This document shows, in pieces, positions 15,610 to 24,835 of a DNA stretch of 64,000 nucleotides. Where the stretch lies: assembly GCA_003149065.1 (NCBI GenBank), contig QGFZ01000001.1:62001-126000 (forward strand). The letters run 5' to 3'. Made by a program: the position numbers and the translations under genes. This stretch comes from Ruminococcaceae bacterium R-25. Lineage in GTDB: Bacteria; Bacillota; Clostridia; Saccharofermentanales; Saccharofermentanaceae. The notes beneath the pieces are model-generated. The model worked only from the letters and a program-made list of their open reading frames with translations. It ran no database searches and was not told the DNA's origin. Each line of letters starts with the position of its first letter. Position 1 is the stretch's first letter.

Positions 15610-18600
15610 TGAAGCCTTACGCTAAAACGATATTAAGATCCATAAAAATGACACTTCCGAGGTTTCTCGCGATCTTCGCGATAATCGCCTTGGGCGTGGG
15701 CTTTTTTTCGGGCCTCAAGGTAACCACTCCATCCTTCGTTCACACGGCGGATATCTATACCAAAGAGTATTCGATGTTCGACTTCAAGTTCTTATCGACT
15801 ATAGGCTTTGAACAGGAAGATATCGATAAGATCAGGGAGCGTACGGGATGCATTGTCGAAGGCGCTTATTCTGCTGACTGCTCAGCTGTTATGGGAAGCA
15901 GCGTCAGCACCGACACGGTCCGTTTTATATCGATCACCAAAGACGTCAACAAGATAAGCATGGAAGCAGGCAGGCTCCCGGAAAAGCCTGATGAGATCGT
16001 TATCGATGCATATAAATTTCCAAATCTTGAACTCGGAACAAAACTCGTGATCTCCGACGAGACCAGCGAGAGTGCAATGAAGATGTTTAAGTATAAGGAG
16101 TTCACTGTCGTCGGAAGGGGCAGGTCGCCTATATATCTGAACTTCCAGAGGGGCACTTCCGATGAAGGTTCGGGCAGCGTTTCTTACTATGTCTGCGCAC
16201 TTCCCGAAGCATTCGATTCCGAGTATTTCACAGAGGCTTATCTTTACGCAAATACCGGACTTTACATTTATTCTGATGAGTATAAGGCCTGGGCAGAGTC
16301 AGCCGAAACCCAATATGGCGATATTGTAGAGAACGTTATCGGCGAGAGGTTCGATAAGCTCTTAAAAGATGAGTATCAGAAGCTTTACGACGGCTTTGAC
16401 GAATTCAACGACAAGATCGGTGATGCATGGGATGAGATCTCTGACGGCCGCAAAGAATTAAATGACGGCAAAAAAGAACTCGAAGATGCCCAAAAAGAGA
16501 TAGACGACGGCAGAAAAGAACTTGCCGACGCAAAGAAGACTCTGGATGATTCGAAAAAGAAACTTAATGATGCGAGCAAGAAACTCAATTCTGCAAAGGT
16601 CGAGATCAATGCCGGAAAGGTCCAGCTCGACAATGCAAAGAAGCAGTTAGACAGCTATAAGGCTCAGCTCGACGGTTACCAGCAACAGATAAATGACGGC
16701 AAAGCTAAACTCAGCGAAGCAAGGGCTAATGCGCCTTCACAGATCGCAAGTCTAAATTCTGCGATCACCGGCTTAAGAGGCCAGATAGCTGACTTAGAGG
16801 CAGGGATCGTCAACAACCAGGAAAGGCTTGCCCAGGCGGCCGATGAAGATGAGAAAGCCGAGATCCAGGCTCAGATCGAAACTCAGCAGAAAAACAAGAG
16901 TGCTCTCGAATCCAAGCTTTCCGAGGCTGAGCAGCAGCTTGCAACCCTTGAGACTATGGTCGCTTCAGGCTTTGATGCCCAGGAAGCTGAGCTCAATTCA
17001 CAGCAGGAACAGTTAGACGCCCAGTATTCCGCATATACAGAGAACTACCAGAAATACGATCTGCAGAAAGACGCTTACGATAAGGGCGTTAAGGAGTACA
17101 ACAAGGGTAAGGCCGAATACGATTCAGGCTTAAAAAAGTATAATGACGGTCTCAAGAAATATAACGAAGGCGTCAAGAAACTGGACGATGCCCAGAAGGA
17201 AGTAGATGACGGCTGGAAAGAATACAATGACGGCGTTTTCGAGCTCTGGCAGGGTTATTCGGAGTTTTCTTATGAGGCGCAAACGGCTTTCAGTTCCGAA
17301 CTCGTCTACGGTTATGTTCTGCTCGAAGCAGTCGATACGCCTGACACTTATACTTTGGGCCGCGACAAGAATACAGGTTATGTATGTTTTGATAACGATG
17401 CGAAGATCGTCGACGGCATCGCAGCCGTTTTCCCGATCTTCTTTTTCGCGATCGCTGCACTCGTATGCTCAACAACGATGAGCCGTATGGTAAGTGACGA
17501 ACGCGGCATCATCGGCACGATGAGGGCTCTCGGATTTACTGATACCGCCATCGTCATGAAATACGCTATCTACGCAGGCTCCGCGTCCGTGCTCGGAGGC
17601 GTTCTGGGATTTTTGGGCGGAACGAAACTCTTCCCGGCGGTAATCTGGGAAGTCTATGCGATGATGTACGGCTTTACGGAACTTTCATTTACGACCAGCG
17701 TACCGTTGTTCATCATCGCGCTCGGCGTAGCGCTCATCTGCACGGTCGGCGTTTCCGTAGTGACTGCATTATCAGCCCTGACCGGAATGCCCGCCGAGCT
17801 TATCAGACCTAAGGCGCCGCTTCCGGGCAAGAGAATTCTTTTAGAGCGCATCGGCTTTATCTGGACAAGAATGAAGTTCCTGCATAAGGTTTCCGCGCGC
17901 AACGTCTTCCGCTTCAAGAAGAGAATGTGGATGATGATCGTCGGCATCGCAGGCTGCACCGCGCTGCTCCTTACTGCGTTCGGTCTCTACGATTCGATCT
18001 GCAACGTCGTAAACATCCAGTACGACGACATCATGAAATACGACCTCCAGGTCATGTTCGATGACAAGTACAGGCAGTATGAGATCGAAGATGCCGCAAA
18101 GGCCGCTGCCGAGAATGCCGGTGTAAACTGCGAATATGCCATCGTCAAAGATGATATGGCAAAGAACAACGGCTCAGGTTACGTCAGAGATCTCGAAATG
18201 TTCATCTCCGACGACCCTAACACGAGTAAGATCTTCGGCCTCACAGACATCAAGACAGGGGAGACTCTTTCCTGGCCCGCTGACGGCGAAGTAGCCATCT
18301 CCGGCAAGCTCGCTGAAAAGAACAACGTCAAGGCCGGCGACAGTGTAACATTGTTATACGGCGACGATGAGCACGAAGTAACGCTCAAAGTCGGCTCGGT
18401 CTTCACCAACTATACCTTCCACTATGTCATGATGACGCCCAACACCTACAGAGAGGCATTCGGCAAACCGTACACGCCCGAATCGGTCCTTTTCAAGACA
18501 GAGACAAAGACTTCCGCCGACTCTTACAAGATCGCATCGTACCTGACGAATAACTACTCTATCAAGACATGGTCTTCCACAAACGATTCCAGAGAGAGCT

Positions 18601-19022
18601 TTGCCAAGACCATGGAACGTATGAATTATGTCATCGTCCTGGTCATCACCTGCGCTGCTGCTCTGGCCTTCATCGTGCTGTTCAACCTCAATAACATCAA
18701 TATCACTGAGAGAATCAGAGAGATCGCCACGCTTAAGGTCATGGGCTTTAACAAGCGCGAGACCGGCGCCTACGTCACCCGTGAGAACGTCATTCTGGTC
18801 TTGCTCGGTTTCGTTGTCGGCATCCCGCTTGGCTTCCTTTTGCACCGCTACGTCATGGCGCAGATCGCCATGGACATGGTCACATATCAGGTAAGGATCG
18901 TGCCTTTGAGCTATTTCTACTCACTTGCGTTTGTCCTGCTGTTCTCAACGATCGTAAACCTCATCATGCGCGCCAAGATCGAAAAGATTGACATGGCCGA
19001 GTCGCTGAAGAGCGCAGAGTAA
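15603..19022 (+). CDS. FtsX-family ABC permease with long coiled coil
   Basis: 1139 residues. The first helix is at about 18-38, followed by a large extracytoplasmic part. Residues about 260-540 are a striking coiled coil built from repeats such as DGRKELNDGKKELEDAQKE and, later, YNDGLKKYNEGVKKLDDAQK. Three helices at about 605-720, then a second extracytoplasmic domain (about 800-1000) and three helices at about 1010-1130 give the usual FtsX/MacB duplication. Such long-hairpin permeases of Firmicutes partner with SalX-type ATPases; substrate unknown, possibly a lipid, peptide or cell-wall hydrolase activator. Start may be ATG 15603 or ATG 15609; the overlap with the ATPase supports coupling either way. 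Confidence 0.85.
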   Translation: MVMKPYAKTILRSIKMTLPRFLAIFAIIALGVGFFSGLKVTTPSFVHTADIYTKEYSMFDFKFLSTIGFEQEDIDKIRERTGCIVEGAYSADCSAVMGSSVSTDTVRFISITKDVNKISMEAGRLPEKPDEIVIDAYKFPNLELGTKLVISDETSESAMKMFKYKEFTVVGRGRSPIYLNFQRGTSDEGSGSVSYYVCALPEAFDSEYFTEAYLYANTGLYIYSDEYKAWAESAETQYGDIVENVIGERFDKLLKDEYQKLYDGFDEFNDKIGDAWDEISDGRKELNDGKKELEDAQKEIDDGRKELADAKKTLDDSKKKLNDASKKLNSAKVEINAGKVQLDNAKKQLDSYKAQLDGYQQQINDGKAKLSEARANAPSQIASLNSAITGLRGQIADLEAGIVNNQERLAQAADEDEKAEIQAQIETQQKNKSALESKLSEAEQQLATLETMVASGFDAQEAELNSQQEQLDAQYSAYTENYQKYDLQKDAYDKGVKEYNKGKAEYDSGLKKYNDGLKKYNEGVKKLDDAQKEVDDGWKEYNDGVFELWQGYSEFSYEAQTAFSSELVYGYVLLEAVDTPDTYTLGRDKNTGYVCFDNDAKIVDGIAAVFPIFFFAIAALVCSTTMSRMVSDERGIIGTMRALGFTDTAIVMKYAIYAGSASVLGGVLGFLGGTKLFPAVIWEVYAMMYGFTELSFTTSVPLFIIALGVALICTVGVSVVTALSALTGMPAELIRPKAPLPGKRILLERIGFIWTRMKFLHKVSARNVFRFKKRMWMMIVGIAGCTALLLTAFGLYDSICNVVNIQYDDIMKYDLQVMFDDKYRQYEIEDAAKAAAENAGVNCEYAIVKDDMAKNNGSGYVRDLEMFISDDPNTSKIFGLTDIKTGETLSWPADGEVAISGKLAEKNNVKAGDSVTLLYGDDEHEVTLKVGSVFTNYTFHYVMMTPNTYREAFGKPYTPESVLFKTETKTSADSYKIASYLTNNYSIKTWSSTNDSRESFAKTMERMNYVIVLVITCAAALAFIVLFNLNNINITERIREIATLKVMGFNKRETGAYVTRENVILVLLGFVVGIPLGFLLHRYVMAQIAMDMVTYQVRIVPLSYFYSLAFVLLFSTIVNLIMRAKIEKIDMAESLKSAE

Positions 19023-19040
19023 GGGGTTCTCTGATTAGAC

Positions 19041-19370
19041 TTACGTACTAAAAATGTTTTTTCAAGTATTAGTACGTAAATTTCTCGCCTTTTACAGAGT
19101 TCGCCTATAAAATTACGTACTAAAATTGCTTTTTTGAGGATCAGTACGTAATTTTCGCTTCTTTAATAGTGCCTGCCAAACGAAATTACGTATTAAAAAA
19201 TGATTTTTGAAAATTAGTACGTAATTTCAGTGGCTTAAAAAGCTTTTGCCTAATAAAATTACGGACTAATAAAGCTTTTTCGAAATTTAGTACGTCAAGA
19301 TTATGTATTAGAATGATTTGAAGTTCTAAACCGACGGACTAATCATTCAGTTTACATTTTTAGTACGTAA
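19041..19370 (+). repeat. Periodic hairpin array, locus 3 (5 units)
   Basis: Left arms start at 19041, 19113, 19186, 19259 and 19332; right arms at 19069, 19141, 19214, 19287 and 19360. Offset is 28 bp in all five; steps are 72, 73, 73 and 73 bp. Units 1-3 carry the TTACGTACTAA form of the left arm, units 4-5 the GGAC form. In unit 2 the pairing extends through AAAATTACG and CGTAATTTT on the outside. It fills the gap between the convergent permease and araC-type genes, in the same orientation as the arrays at 2.3 and 7.5 kb. The spacers (33-34 bp) are not alike. Confidence 0.93.
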
Positions 19371-19395
19371 ACAAGAGTTCATACTTGGAATTTCC

Positions 19396-19426
19396 AAAAC
19401 AAATAAGGCTGCCCTTAAGGACAGCC
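19396..19426 (-). terminator. Intrinsic terminator of AraC-type gene
   Basis: Read on the minus strand: GGCTGTCCTTAAGGGCAGCC followed by TTATTTGTTTT, about 25 bp past the regulator's stop. Confidence 0.85.
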
Positions 19427-19451
19427 CTCAATCAGTGCATTTAATTGGAGT

Positions 19452-20207
19452 TTACTCTTCGCTCTCGCCGTTCATCCAGCTCTGGTGATAGTTCCTGCGG
19501 CGGTATTCTTCAGGTGTAAGGCCTGTGGACTTCTTGAAAACCTGGATGAAGTGGGACTGGGATGAGAAGCCCAGGTAGTTTGCGATCGTCAATGAAGACT
19601 CGTCCAAGTGGCGGAGCATGTTGCATGCGACATTGATCTTTTGGTCTCTGATGTAGCGGCTTAACGTGATGCCCATTTCCTGCTTGAAGAGCTTGGAAAG
19701 GTAGCTGGAGTTAAGAGACAGGGAATCAGCGATTGATTCGACTGTGAGGTTCTCCTGGATGTGGGACCTGATGTAGTCGATGGCAACGACGATGTGGCGT
19801 GAGACGACGCGGTTCTTGGAAAGGTCGCTCATCTTTTTGCAGTAGGAGCGGAGCATGTCGTTCTGGACGTTGTAGACCTCGTCGACTGAGCTTGCAGCGT
19901 CGATAAGCTCGATGTATATGTCGCTCAAGTTGTAAGCAACAGAGATCTCAAGACCTGCCTCGATGCAGAAACGGCTGACGAGGGCGGTGAGGATGACTGT
20001 GTGGTATTTGACGTTGCGGAGCTTGTCAGGGCTTAAGACGCCGAGAGTCTGGGTTGAGCCGATCGTCTTGAGGGCTTCTTCCAGGCGGTGAAGGTTGCCG
20101 CTTGCAACGAGCTCGTAGAAGCTGATCTCGTGGTTATATGCGACCTGGCGGTTACCGGATTCGCCTTCGTCCATTAATCTCTTGGCAAGTTCTTTTTCGA
20201 TGTTCAT
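19452..20207 (-). CDS. AraC-family transcription regulator
   Basis: 251 residues. The C-terminal 100 residues are a complete AraC-type double helix-turn-helix: IRSHIQENLTVESIADSLSL NSSYLSKLFK for the first and LTIANYLGFSSQSHFIQVFK with KKSTGLTPEEYRR for the second. The N-terminal 150 residues are helical and lack an obvious cupin pattern; they resemble the sensor part of AraC-type regulators common in Clostridia, ligand unknown. Two ATGs compete; I prefer 20207 because GAGG lies 9 bp upstream of it, whereas the ATG at 20216 directly abuts that GAGG. It is convergent with the ABC exporter and divergent from the acyltransferase, so either could be a target. Confidence 0.88.
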   Translation of the reverse strand: MNIEKELAKRLMDEGESGNRQVAYNHEISFYELVASGNLHRLEEALKTIGSTQTLGVLSPDKLRNVKYHTVILTALVSRFCIEAGLEISVAYNLSDIYIELIDAASSVDEVYNVQNDMLRSYCKKMSDLSKNRVVSRHIVVAIDYIRSHIQENLTVESIADSLSLNSSYLSKLFKQEMGITLSRYIRDQKINVACNMLRHLDESSLTIANYLGFSSQSHFIQVFKKSTGLTPEEYRRRNYHQSWMNGESEE

Positions 20208-20428
20208 ATGCGTCATCCTCGTTTTTTGTAAAAAAGGGTTTTATATCAAATCTGTTATAAAAATTTTATATTTCTTTTTGAGTTGTGTAAAGCATATTGA
20301 CTTGGCGGGTTGAAAAAAGAATTGTTACAAACTCGCAGAATAGGGGATTTGAGCGCAAAATCTTATTGAGTTATTTCCCAAAAAGTAATAAAATTTTTAA
20401 GATAGCAAAAGTGGAGGTTTGTGCATTT

Positions 20429-21085
20429 ATGACTGATGAACTTAAAGACATTATATATGCCGATTTGTTCAGATACACCGGTAATGCACGCCGCTTTAAG
20501 AACATCTATGCATGCTATCTCGAAGAGCGAAGATCTTCCCCAGAATTCAGCTATATCAGCGTAATGAGACGTACGCGTTACTATGCTGACCAGATCAAGA
20601 AGTATGACGGCATCAGGAAAAAGCTCTATCAGCTCAAGTTCGCAGTCAGTAACTACAGACTCGACAGACTCAGCCGTAAGTATCACTTCCAGATCCCTTA
20701 TGACACGGATATCGGCAAGGGTTTCTATCTTGCGCATTTCGGCCGTGTCATCATCCACCCGAAGAGCGTTATCGGCCATAACGTTAACGTTTCCACAGGT
20801 GTTGTCATCGGAACACAGTTCAGAGGAAAGAGGAAGGGTTCTCCCCATATCGGTAATTACGTATGGATCGGCGCAAATGCCGTAATTGTTGGTAATATCA
20901 GGATCGGCAACAACGTCCTTATCGCGCCAGGCGCATATGTCAACTTCGACGTACCGGACGGCTCGATCGTAATCGGTAACCCCGGCCTCATCAGAAGATC
21001 ACCCGGTGCTACGCTCAATTACATCAACAATACTATTCTTTTCGACGAATATAATGTTCGTTCGGACGGAGTCAAGCAGTGGTAA
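20429..21085 (+). CDS. Left-handed beta-helix acetyltransferase, CysE-like
   Basis: 218 residues. An N-terminal helical part of about 85 residues (DELKDIIYADLFRYTG...) is followed by hexapeptide repeats (about 90-185): PYDTDIGKGFYLAHFGRVII, IGHNVNVSTGVVIG, IGNYVWIGANAVIVGNIRIG, IGNNVLIAPGAYV and a closing VIGNPGLI. The pattern GKGFYLAHFG matches serine O-acetyltransferase relatives, but the short N-terminal domain also fits sugar or polysaccharide O-acetyltransferases, so the acceptor is left open. GGAGG lies 11 bp before ATG 20429. The next gene starts within its last codons, with a GTG inside ...CAGTGGTAA, indicating translational coupling. Confidence 0.8.
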   Translation: MTDELKDIIYADLFRYTGNARRFKNIYACYLEERRSSPEFSYISVMRRTRYYADQIKKYDGIRKKLYQLKFAVSNYRLDRLSRKYHFQIPYDTDIGKGFYLAHFGRVIIHPKSVIGHNVNVSTGVVIGTQFRGKRKGSPHIGNYVWIGANAVIVGNIRIGNNVLIAPGAYVNFDVPDGSIVIGNPGLIRRSPGATLNYINNTILFDEYNVRSDGVKQW

Positions 21086-22320
21086 ATTCTTCATTTTATA
21101 TAAACAACAGAGAGCGCTTTGCCGCCGCGTTGCCGGACCGCACCGCGGCTTTACTTTTCTCAGGCGAAGAAAAGCCCATGTCCCTGGATTCCAATTACAG
21201 GTTCTTTGCTGACCGCAATTTCTTTTACCTGACCGGCCTTGAGCGTTCAGGCCTTATTCTCGTGATCGAAAAGAACGACGGCGCGGTATCCTCTAAGATC
21301 TATGCTCCTGCCCACGATTCCATGAAGGAGCGCTGGCACGGCAAGCGCATGGACTTTTCCGATATCGCTTCCATAGCAGGCCTTGATGAAGAGGACATTC
21401 TCGATCTCGAAAAGTATGAGGAAAAAGAGTTTGAGCTCATCAGCAACACTGACATCAATATCTTCCTCGACAGTTCGTCTGTGATGGATAAGCCCAAAGA
21501 GCTTAAAAAGAAGATCGAAAAGGACGGCCGCAAGGCTTCTGACCTCTCTGGGATCACGACTCCGATGCGCCTTGTAAAGCAACAGAACGAGGCTGATTCC
21601 ATAAAGGAAGCTGCAAGGATCACGGAAGAAGCGATAGATGAGATGAAAAAGCTCATCAGGCCGGGCGTTTCCGAGTATGAGCTTTACTTAAAGCTCGAAT
21701 ATGAGATGGCGAAAAGAAGCTCCATGAGCTTTGCTTTTGAGACGATCGTCTCATGCGGCATGAATGCCTTTTATCTCCATCACTCCGACCCTGAGAGGGA
21801 TGGCGACGGAATTGCCGAAGAAGGATCGATCGTCCAGATCGACTGCGGCGCGAGATATAACGGCTATTGCGCTGATATTTCGAGGGTTTTCTTCGTTGGA
21901 AAACCGGACGGCGAAGACGACAAGAGGATGCTGCTTTTGGGGCTCATTCAGGACTTGAGGAAAGCTGCTTTTGACTATATCGCACCCGGAAAAACCTTTG
22001 CCGGGCTTAATTCACAAATGTATGACATCGCAGGCAAATGGCTTGCAGGACAAGGCTTAATACCCGATAATTTTACAAATGAGGATGTAAAATGCTACTA
22101 CTGGCACAATACGTCCCATTATCTTGGTCTGGACGTTCATGACGTCGGTCCGAGGGACAAGGAATTTGAAGTGGGTAATTGCCTTGCTGTCGAGCCCGGT
22201 GTTTATATCCCTGAGTGGAACATCGGTTTCAGGATCGAGGACGATTGCCAGGTTATAGAAAATGGCTGTCAGCTCCTGAGTTCCGGGTGTGACAGCCCGG
22301 AGGGAATAATTGTCGGATAA
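21079..22320 (+). CDS. pepP: Xaa-Pro aminopeptidase (M24B)
   Basis: 413 residues. N-terminal creatinase-like domain (about 1-165; RNFFYLTGLE) and C-terminal pita-bread domain. Metal ligands are visible as IVQIDCGARYNGYCADISR (two Asp), HNTSHYLGLDVHDVG (His), AVEPGVYI (Glu) and FRIEDDCQV (Glu). It removes N-terminal residues ahead of proline, a cytoplasmic peptide-recycling role. It starts with GTG at 21079, overlapping the upstream stop, with GGAG 7 bp before it. A TTG-started hydrolase-fold gene overlaps its 3' end by 11 bp, making a three-gene coupled run. Confidence 0.93.
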   Translation: MVNSSFYINNRERFAAALPDRTAALLFSGEEKPMSLDSNYRFFADRNFFYLTGLERSGLILVIEKNDGAVSSKIYAPAHDSMKERWHGKRMDFSDIASIAGLDEEDILDLEKYEEKEFELISNTDINIFLDSSSVMDKPKELKKKIEKDGRKASDLSGITTPMRLVKQQNEADSIKEAARITEEAIDEMKKLIRPGVSEYELYLKLEYEMAKRSSMSFAFETIVSCGMNAFYLHHSDPERDGDGIAEEGSIVQIDCGARYNGYCADISRVFFVGKPDGEDDKRMLLLGLIQDLRKAAFDYIAPGKTFAGLNSQMYDIAGKWLAGQGLIPDNFTNEDVKCYYWHNTSHYLGLDVHDVGPRDKEFEVGNCLAVEPGVYIPEWNIGFRIEDDCQVIENGCQLLSSGCDSPEGIIVG

Positions 22321-23323
22321 CGGTTCGGGATACACCGCTGTTCTCGTTGCGGTTCTTATAGTGCTCGTATTGATCCTCGTAGGGGGAGTTCTTTATGCGC
22401 TGTTCATCTCATATACCGACAAGATCTTCAAAAAGCTTTTCAAGAGACCGAAGCCGCTTCCGCAGGTCGACAGGTCACCCAAAAAAATCGACAGATCCAC
22501 TATCAACGGACGCGGAAAGAACTGGTTTTATACATTCCATAACGAGTGGCTTGGAGTAAGGACGAATACCTTTGACGGATGCCAGCTCTCAGCTTATTAC
22601 AGGCCATCTTCTGACAGCACTTGCCCTAATATGGTCATCCTGGTCCACGGCTACGATGAGTCTCCTGCCGAGATGGCTGCATATGCGCGCCTCATGATGA
22701 GAAAAGTCCAGTGCCACTGCCTCATGACACATATGAGAGGCCACGGCATGAGCGGCGGAAAGACATATACATGGGGACTTATGGAGAGCGTCGATCTCGA
22801 TTCATGGATCACATTTACGAAAAGGCGTCTGGGTAATAACTGCAGGATCTATCTTGTTGCAAGAGGAGCAGGGGCTACCGCATGTCTTCTCGCTGCACAG
22901 CAGAAGGGCTTTGATGAGTGTGTCTGCGGAATCATTGCTGACTCTCCGATGGCATCTCTTACAGGCTTTATGAAGGCCACTCTCCCTCAGAGCACGAGCA
23001 TCAATCCTGACTGGATCATCGGCCAGGTAAGAAGGCTCGCCCAGCGCAAGTACAAGTTTGATATCAACCGTTGTGACTGCGCACTTCACGCAAGCGCTAT
23101 CAAGGTTCCTGTCCTTATTTTCCAGGGCGGGGAAGATGACATAACACCGCCTTCAGGTTCGCGCGAACTCTACGATAACTTAAGATCCCGTAAGAGAATG
23201 GTCATCGTCAACAATGCCAAGCACATGGAATGCTACGAGAGATCGCAGGCGATGTACGAGCGCGAGGTCCAGAAATTCATTGAGTCTTGTGTAGTGCGAC
23301 TCGTAAAGATCGGTCGTCTATAA
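22310..23323 (+). CDS. Membrane-anchored alpha/beta-hydrolase fold protein lacking the Ser nucleophile
   Basis: 337 residues starting at TTG 22310, 6-7 bp after GGAGGG. One N-terminal transmembrane helix (about 9-34) anchors it. The rest is an alpha/beta-hydrolase of the group often seen in Clostridia (VILVHGYDESPAEM, HMRGHGMSGG). The residues corresponding to the acid and base are present: FQGGEDDITPP and NAKHMECYERS. The nucleophile elbow, normally G-x-S-x-G, reads ARGAGAT (positions about 22858-22878), with Gly where Ser is expected. Either this is a pseudoenzyme or another residue serves. It overlaps pepP and is followed 78 bp later by a MATE gene. Confidence 0.8.
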   Translation: MSDNGSGYTAVLVAVLIVLVLILVGGVLYALFISYTDKIFKKLFKRPKPLPQVDRSPKKIDRSTINGRGKNWFYTFHNEWLGVRTNTFDGCQLSAYYRPSSDSTCPNMVILVHGYDESPAEMAAYARLMMRKVQCHCLMTHMRGHGMSGGKTYTWGLMESVDLDSWITFTKRRLGNNCRIYLVARGAGATACLLAAQQKGFDECVCGIIADSPMASLTGFMKATLPQSTSINPDWIIGQVRRLAQRKYKFDINRCDCALHASAIKVPVLIFQGGEDDITPPSGSRELYDNLRSRKRMVIVNNAKHMECYERSQAMYEREVQKFIESCVVRLVKIGRL

Positions 23324-23401
23324 ATCACTTTTGTTTATTTTCTTAATATGAGAATCGCGAAAAAGGTGATATAACCTTCTAGTTTGTTCGCGAGGATTCA
23401 T

Positions 23402-24772
23402 ATGAACGCCAAGAAGTTGAAAAAACAATCCATGACAGAAGGAAGTCTCTGGAATAAGATCCTGGGATTTGCTTTTCCATTGGCAATGACGGGAATCCTG
23501 CAGCAGGCTTTCAACGCCGCTGACATCGCAGTAGTAGGCAACTTCACAGGTAACCTGGGTGAAGCCTGCATGGCTGCCGTCGGCGCGAACACACCTATCA
23601 TCAATTTCATTATCAACGGATTCCTCGGAATATCGCTCGGTACAAATGTCGTCATCGCAAATGCTGTCGGAAGCAAGGATGACGAGACAGTACAGAAGGC
23701 AGTGCACACTTCCATGATCGTAGCCGTGATCGGCGGCGTTATCGTTGCGCTGTTAGGTGAGCTTATTGCCGAACCACTCTTCAGGATGCAGAACATATCC
23801 GAAGAGTCATTCGGCATGGCGCTGCTTTATTTCCGCATCTATATTGCAGGAACTCCGGTCATCCTTCTTTATAACTTCGAAGCTGCGATATTCAGGGGCA
23901 TCGGCAATACGAGGATACCGTTCCTTGCGCTCGTAATAGCAGGCCTTATCAATGTCGGTCTCAATGTGTTCTTTGTCGTATTCATGGGCAGGACTGTTGA
24001 CGGTGTTGCGACCGCGACGGTAATATCCAACATGATAAGCGGCATAGTGCTGCTGCTCTTCCTGAAGAAGTCCAAGACACCTGCAAAGTTCGATGAGAAG
24101 AAGCTTAGGATCAGCGGGTCCGTGCTTAAGAAGATACTTAAGATCGGCATTCCTTCAAGCCTTCAGGCATGCGTTTTCTCAGCTGCGAACATCATCATCC
24201 AGTCAGCCATAAACAGCCTCGGAACCCTTGTCGCTGCTGCATCTTCAGCTGCATTTAATATCGAGATATTCTCTTACTATGTGCTTAACAGCTTCGGCCA
24301 GGCATGCACGACATTCACGGGCCAGAACTATGGCGCGAGGAAGTTCGACAGATGCAAGAAGTCACTAAAGCTCTGCCTTCTTGAAGGCATCGTCATAGAG
24401 GGCCTGATGGTTGTTTTCCTGCTGTTCTTCGGCAGGAACCTTATCGCGATCTTCAAGCCAGGCAATCCTGAGCTCGTTGAGATCGGTTATGTCCGCGTAA
24501 TGTTCATTACCACAGCGCACCTCCTCTCGCTCTTCTACGATGTTATGAGCGGCTACATGAGAGGTTACGGTATATCGCTGTCTCCTGCGCTCGTTACGAT
24601 GTGCTGCATCTGCGGAATAAGGATCATCTGGATCTATACTGTTTTCGAGCAGTTCAAATCGTTTACGAGCATCATGGCGGTTTATCCTTTGAGCCTCGGT
24701 GTAAATGCCCTGGCGATCGGTATTTTGCTCCTTATCAAGCGCCCTGCGAAAAAGTACAGTGCGAAGGCCTGA
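23402..24772 (+). CDS. MATE-family multidrug/cation exporter
   Basis: 456 residues and about 12 transmembrane helices in two related halves. The first half begins EGSLWNKILGFAFPLAMTGILQQAFNAADIAVVG, a typical DinF/NorM-like opening, and the second begins LKKILKIGIPSSLQACVFS. It should exchange Na+ or H+ for organic cations or drugs across the cytoplasmic membrane; substrate unknown. ATG 23402 is used because GAGG lies 6 bp upstream; an in-frame TTG at 23384 has no such site. A TPP riboswitch follows 60 bp after the stop, so it does not share a control signal with the next gene. Confidence 0.9.
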   Translation: MNAKKLKKQSMTEGSLWNKILGFAFPLAMTGILQQAFNAADIAVVGNFTGNLGEACMAAVGANTPIINFIINGFLGISLGTNVVIANAVGSKDDETVQKAVHTSMIVAVIGGVIVALLGELIAEPLFRMQNISEESFGMALLYFRIYIAGTPVILLYNFEAAIFRGIGNTRIPFLALVIAGLINVGLNVFFVVFMGRTVDGVATATVISNMISGIVLLLFLKKSKTPAKFDEKKLRISGSVLKKILKIGIPSSLQACVFSAANIIIQSAINSLGTLVAAASSAAFNIEIFSYYVLNSFGQACTTFTGQNYGARKFDRCKKSLKLCLLEGIVIEGLMVVFLLFFGRNLIAIFKPGNPELVEIGYVRVMFITTAHLLSLFYDVMSGYMRGYGISLSPALVTMCCICGIRIIWIYTVFEQFKSFTSIMAVYPLSLGVNALAIGILLLIKRPAKKYSAKA

Positions 24773-24835
24773 TTTTTTGGGCAGTTTTATAATTGTAATC
24801 ACTCAAATCAAGTAGTATATTTTGGGCGACAAACG

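Noticed and set aside
19041-19370. CRISPR array
   Set aside because: Fixed repeat and spacer lengths look CRISPR-like, but the repeats vary in the loop and at arm ends, arrays have only 4-5 units, and there is no cas gene or leader in the window.
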